From: Chara braunii
Lineage: Eukaryota > Streptophyta > Charophyceae > Charales > Characeae
Assembly (NCBI GenBank): GCA_003427395.1
Contig: BFEA01000469.1
Location: forward strand, 53,984 to 76,565
Reading direction: 5' to 3'
DNA length: 22,582 nt
The number at the start of each line of letters is the position of its first letter. Within the stretch, counting starts at the first letter, position 1. Below the pieces are notes generated by a model. The model saw only the letters and a list, made by a program, of their open reading frames with translations. It did no database searches and was not told where the DNA came from. A program made the position numbers and the translations under genes. Positions 19,810 to 22,582 of this stretch are shown piece by piece.

Positions 19810-20345
19810 ACTTTTCCCTGCCCGTTTCTACGAAGAAACGGGCGAAATCTGCGTTTTTCCGCCTTATCCCGTTCGCCATCTTCATTCTCTCGTGCACCTT
19901 CTTTCTTGTCTAACTCCTATTCTATTGGTCTAACACTCAAACTAACCTCACCAATCGCTTCGTCCGGGGCAAACCCTCCCAAAACGCATCTTCCCTCGCC
20001 CGTTTCATCAAGAAACGGGCGAGATCTTCGCTTTGTGCTTTTTCTACTTCTGCCTGCTCCGCCATAGCCGTGCGGCTCTTTTTCTACTAAACTTTCTTCC
20101 TACGAATCCTCTTCTAAAACTAACTACATGGTCAGGTTCGCCTACCTTTGAAACCCCCGTTGAGCATCCTTCCTCGCCCATTTTCGTTGAGAAACGGGCG
20201 AGCTATCTCCTTTCCACCCCGCCTGCCTCTCACCATCTCCCATCCTCGTTGCGCATGCATATGGCGCCGCCCCCTATCCAGGTTCACCCTGCCTTGGTTG
20301 TCTCCGCTCCCCTGCTGCTTGACACCCCCGCTACCTCAGCACTCG
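19810..20345. repeat. Three-monomer tandem array, exact 178-bp period, hairpin in each
   Basis: The GCCC[G/A] of three hairpins begins at 19820, 19998 and 20176, two intervals of exactly 178 bases. Hairpin 1 is GCCCGTTTCT-ACGA-AGAAACGGGC, hairpin 2 is CTCGCCCGTTTC-ATCAA-GAAACGGGCGAG, and hairpin 3 has one mismatch and a bulge. Outside the hairpin, monomers share CTTTCTT, a TCCT-TTCTA block, CTAAC and a GCATC-TTCCCTCGCCCG junction, but are otherwise strongly diverged. The stem arms are thus better conserved than the rest. Open frames through the array are Ser/Pro-rich and show no domain. Confidence 0.8.
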
Positions 20346-20350
20346 TAGCA

Positions 20351-21144
20351 GCGCTGCCTTACCACCCGAAGCTGCGCTGCACACGTCAGTCTCAGCTCCC
20401 GTCCGATAGCCGCTCCGTAGTGGTTCAGCCATCGGCCCTTCTGCACTATTGCCTCTCTTGCTACTGCGCATGCACCCAACGCGGAATCCCGTCCTGATTC
20501 ATTCACCACTCTCCCTCTTTTTTTTTTCTTATCTTTCCTCTGCCACCTCTTTTGATTCTCCCCACTGCCTCACATTCTGAATGCAGTCACCATGGCCCGA
20601 CGTCCGAATTCGAGCCATCTTCTCTCTGCCTCCGTGCTCCTTTTCTGCGCCCGTCAGTCCTCTTCTACACGCTGGTCCTTGTTTTCCTCCTACGCTAAGC
20701 TGCGTATTCACCCGTACACCACACGGGTCTTAGTTGACACAGGCACCGGGTCGGGGGTTATGAAAGCCGAACACCTGCCAAATCAATCAGTCGAAGGCTG
20801 ATAGCGGTGTGGCACGCGACTTGTGCCCAGTTGCGGTGGTGAACCCGCCACCACTACCGTCACTACGGTTTTTTAGGGTGTCGGGCCTGCTGTGCAGCCA
20901 GCAACATATGCCTCGCAAAGCGGGTCCGGTGCAGATCTTGGTGGTAGTAGCAACTTTTCAAATGGGGCCTCAGGTCGAAACAAGGAAGTGTCCCATGGGG
21001 ACTTCTGTTGGGACAGCTCTGCCACACAGCCCAGTGTGTGGCCGCCTCCCACCGGCGCCCCACTGACCCCGCCCAGCTCAGGCATAGTTCACCTTCTTCG
21101 GGCCTCGACGGACATGCTTACACTCAAACCTCTCACAGCAGATG
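20351..21144 (+). repeat. 0.79 kb dispersed unit, copy B
   Basis: Direct repeat of 7151-7936, 13.2 kb away. It begins GCGCTGCCTTACCACCCG, contains a T-run at about 20518-20527, CACCATGGCCCGACG at about 20589, and the LSU-like segment, and loses similarity after CAGATG. Copy B extends leftward into the hairpin array, whereas copy A is cut at its left edge by the LTR, so copy B shows the unit in its wider context. Confidence 0.9.
20695..21040 (+). pseudogene. LSU rRNA-like segment in copy B
   Basis: Collinear with eukaryotic LSU rRNA from the GTPase-associated centre onward: a GACACAGGCACCGG block and GTTATGAAAGCCG, ACCTGCCAAATCAATCAG, GCACGCGAC, then a run matching GGTGCAGATCTTGGTGGTAG and GTAGCAA exactly and TTCAAATG next, followed by GTCGAAACAAGGA and CCCATGGGGAC. 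The distance from the ACCTGCC block to the GCAGATCTTGG block (about 155 bases) is near that of plant 25S. About 25 conserved bases of the GTPase centre are missing, so it is a pseudo-rRNA fragment. It keeps more canonical bases than copy A in the GCAGATCTTGG block. Confidence 0.75.
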
Positions 21145-21880
21145 ATGTGACGAACTACTTCCCGAACTCGTACTATCTTCCGTACCCTTTCTTTTGCTTG
21201 TATCATACCAACCCCATAAAAACCCCGTTTCGTTTTCTTGATTTCGGGTGCCGCATATTTGGCCCCCATCTTTCGGAAGCTTTTACGATTCCCGGGTTCT
21301 GCTTTTTCTTTTTGCACTTCGGGAAATACATAGAAATTTACGTGCGCCTTAGCGAGCGCACTGGGAATTGGGCCTGGCAGTTGGGAAGTCCGGGATAAGC
21401 GGAACTTCGACGTGTCCTTTTTGTGTGTGAATGTTCTCGGTCACGTTGGGGAAAACTCTCGAAATTTTGTGAGGATACGAATAGGCGTAGGACCTTCTTT
21501 TCCCGCGTCGCTCTTTCGCGCTCAGATATGGTGATTTCAATTTTGAATTGGTTTAGGACGTAGGCGAGCTGTAACTGTTTCGGTGTTTTTTTCTTTTGTT
21601 TTTGTTGACGGTGCCACGCATGCAAAAGCTTTCTCTTCTCTATCCCCCGCATCGCCCTCTTCCGCGCTCCTTTTTCCTTCCCCCCCCCCCTCCTCCTCCT
21701 CCTCCTCTCTTCTCGTAACTGTTTTTCTCCCTCCCTTTCTCTCTCCCGCTCAGTTCTTTGTGCGCCCATTCCCCCTTTCTTGATAATCTGAATCTTGGAC
21801 CCGTCTTGCGCTACTTCTCGCGCCTTTTCTTCTTTCCAAGCAAAGCTCGTGAAGTCCGGTCGATCATTTGATTACTCTTG
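21145..21880. other. Geneless stretch
   Basis: No gene is supported. A C-run followed by (TCC)n lies at about 21680-21706 and gives spurious Ser/Pro-rich or Arg/Glu-rich frames on the two strands. GCGCCTTAGCGAGCGC near 21344 is a short inverted repeat. Confidence 0.45.
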
Positions 21881-21883
21881 CCC

Positions 21884-21940
21884 ACCAATCAGACGCGGGG
21901 TACGGTAGGATCTGCCTACCGCGCGACGAGTCTGATTGGT
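21884..21940. promoter_or_regulatory. 57-bp nested palindrome with CCAAT boxes at both ends
   Basis: Outer arms ACCAATCAGAC (21884-21894) and GTCTGATTGGT (21930-21940) are perfect 11-bp inverted repeats. Inner arms CGGTAGG (21903-21909) and CCTACCG (21915-21921) are perfect 7-bp inverted repeats around a 5-base loop. It can form a cruciform. It lies about 130 bases upstream of a TATA box, so it could act as a promoter element. Confidence 0.55.
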
Positions 21941-22070
21941 TAATCTGGAGTTTTGAAGCATCAACATGGCTTCCGCGAAGCGCTCCTCTCAAAGTCTTCT
22001 CCCCCTGCTTCTCCTCTTACACTTTGACTTTCACCCTGCATTCTCCTTCCTTTGGCTTCCTCCTCGCTGC

Positions 22071-22078
22071 TATAAATT
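22071..22078 (+). promoter_or_regulatory. TATA box candidate near right edge
   Basis: TATAAATT lies downstream of the nested CCAAT palindrome and upstream of a pyrimidine-rich region ending in a (CT)n tract, repeating the layout seen near 19144-19633. Any gene driven by it would lie beyond the window. Confidence 0.4.
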
Positions 22079-22147
22079 TCGCAAGCGCGCCCGCAAATCT
22101 CTCTTACGTTCTCGACTCTCAAGCCAGCTTCCGGGAAGCAGTGGCTA

Positions 22148-22189
22148 GGCAGAGTGTTTGGTGCGAGTGGCAGAGTGTTTGGTGCGAGT
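22148..22189. repeat. Perfect 21-bp tandem duplication
   Basis: GGCAGAGTGTTTGGTGCGAG plus T occurs twice in immediate succession (22148-22168 and 22169-22189) without a mismatch. This looks like a recent small duplication. Confidence 0.9.
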
Positions 22190-22517
22190 CGGAAAGTCCT
22201 GTCGGGCTTACGATAGGCTGGCCGGTTGCGCGCTTGATCGCCACGACGGACTGTGGGATTGGGGCGAACCACACAGAGTTTATGTCAGCGGGGTGATGAT
22301 CGCAGTGGTGGGAGTTAGCACGCGACGGCCGGGATCGTTGGTGCGAGTATGAGGATCGATGATTGGAGTTGAGTGAGTGATTGGCCTGGGGTCATATTGG
22401 AATCCACGGCGAATGCGCCTTTGTTGTTGCGGATTTCTATCTCAGGCGTGAGTGTACGGCGGCAACGTCGAACTTCCTCTTCTCAGATTTTGTCCTCCTC
22501 TATCTCGACACTCCTCC

Positions 22518-22518
<1 letters not shown>

Positions 22519-22582
<64 letters not shown>
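22519..22582. repeat. (CT)n microsatellite cut by window end
   Basis: CT repeats run from about 22519 to the last base. True length is unknown because the window ends inside the tract. Confidence 0.95.

Noticed and set aside
21966-22148. 60-residue frame starting MASAKRSSQSLLPLLLLLHF, which resembles a signal peptide
   Set aside because: A short hydrophobic run in a pyrimidine-rich region is expected by composition, and the TATA box candidate lies inside the frame. No support for expression.

Overview
The window looks like repeat-rich nuclear DNA from a eukaryote, most likely a plant or other streptophyte. It holds decayed LTR-retrotransposon sequence, long (CT)n and (TA)n microsatellites, a foldback MITE-like family, fragments similar to eukaryotic large-subunit (LSU) rRNA, and no intact protein-coding gene that I can recognise. 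Species and lineage cannot be fixed from the sequence. All homology statements come from reading the sequence by eye; nothing was searched.

Layout. Bases 1-3317 are mostly GC-rich and geneless, with a (TA)n microsatellite (510-603) and a segment collinear with LSU rRNA domain II (about 675-895). Bases 3318-7150 are an LTR-like repeat of about 3.83 kb in plus orientation. Bases 7151-7936 are the first copy of a 0.79 kb unit that contains another LSU-like segment. Bases 7937-10626 are mostly AT-rich and geneless, with an isolated hairpin, an (AAAT)n tail and a 156-bp tandem pair. On the minus strand, 10627-11787 is a retrotransposon gag pseudogene ending in a CCHC zinc knuckle. Bases 11788-13708 look like its untranslated leader, followed by a primer-binding-site-like sequence at 13709-13727. 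Bases 13730-18122 are a second copy of the LTR, in minus orientation, interrupted by a 0.52 kb foldback element (14842-15362). A shorter sibling of that element lies at its outer edge (18122-18551). Bases 18552-22582 are GC-richer again: two promoter-like blocks (CCAAT palindrome plus TATA box), two (CT)n tracts, a three-monomer 178-bp hairpin array (about 19810-20345) and the second copy of the LSU-bearing unit (20351-21144).

How the parts relate. The right LTR, PBS, leader and gag form a coherent 5' half of a minus-strand LTR retrotransposon that lost its coding capacity. I found no pol or matching 3' LTR. The left LTR is the same family in opposite orientation, making a 3.8-kb-arm inverted repeat around a 6.6 kb spacer. 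The LSU-like unit occurs as direct copies outside that symmetry, so it was duplicated separately. The most unusual signals are the giant inverted LTR pair with differently homogenised internal arrays, the exactly 178-bp-spaced hairpin array, and the dispersed LSU-derived unit.
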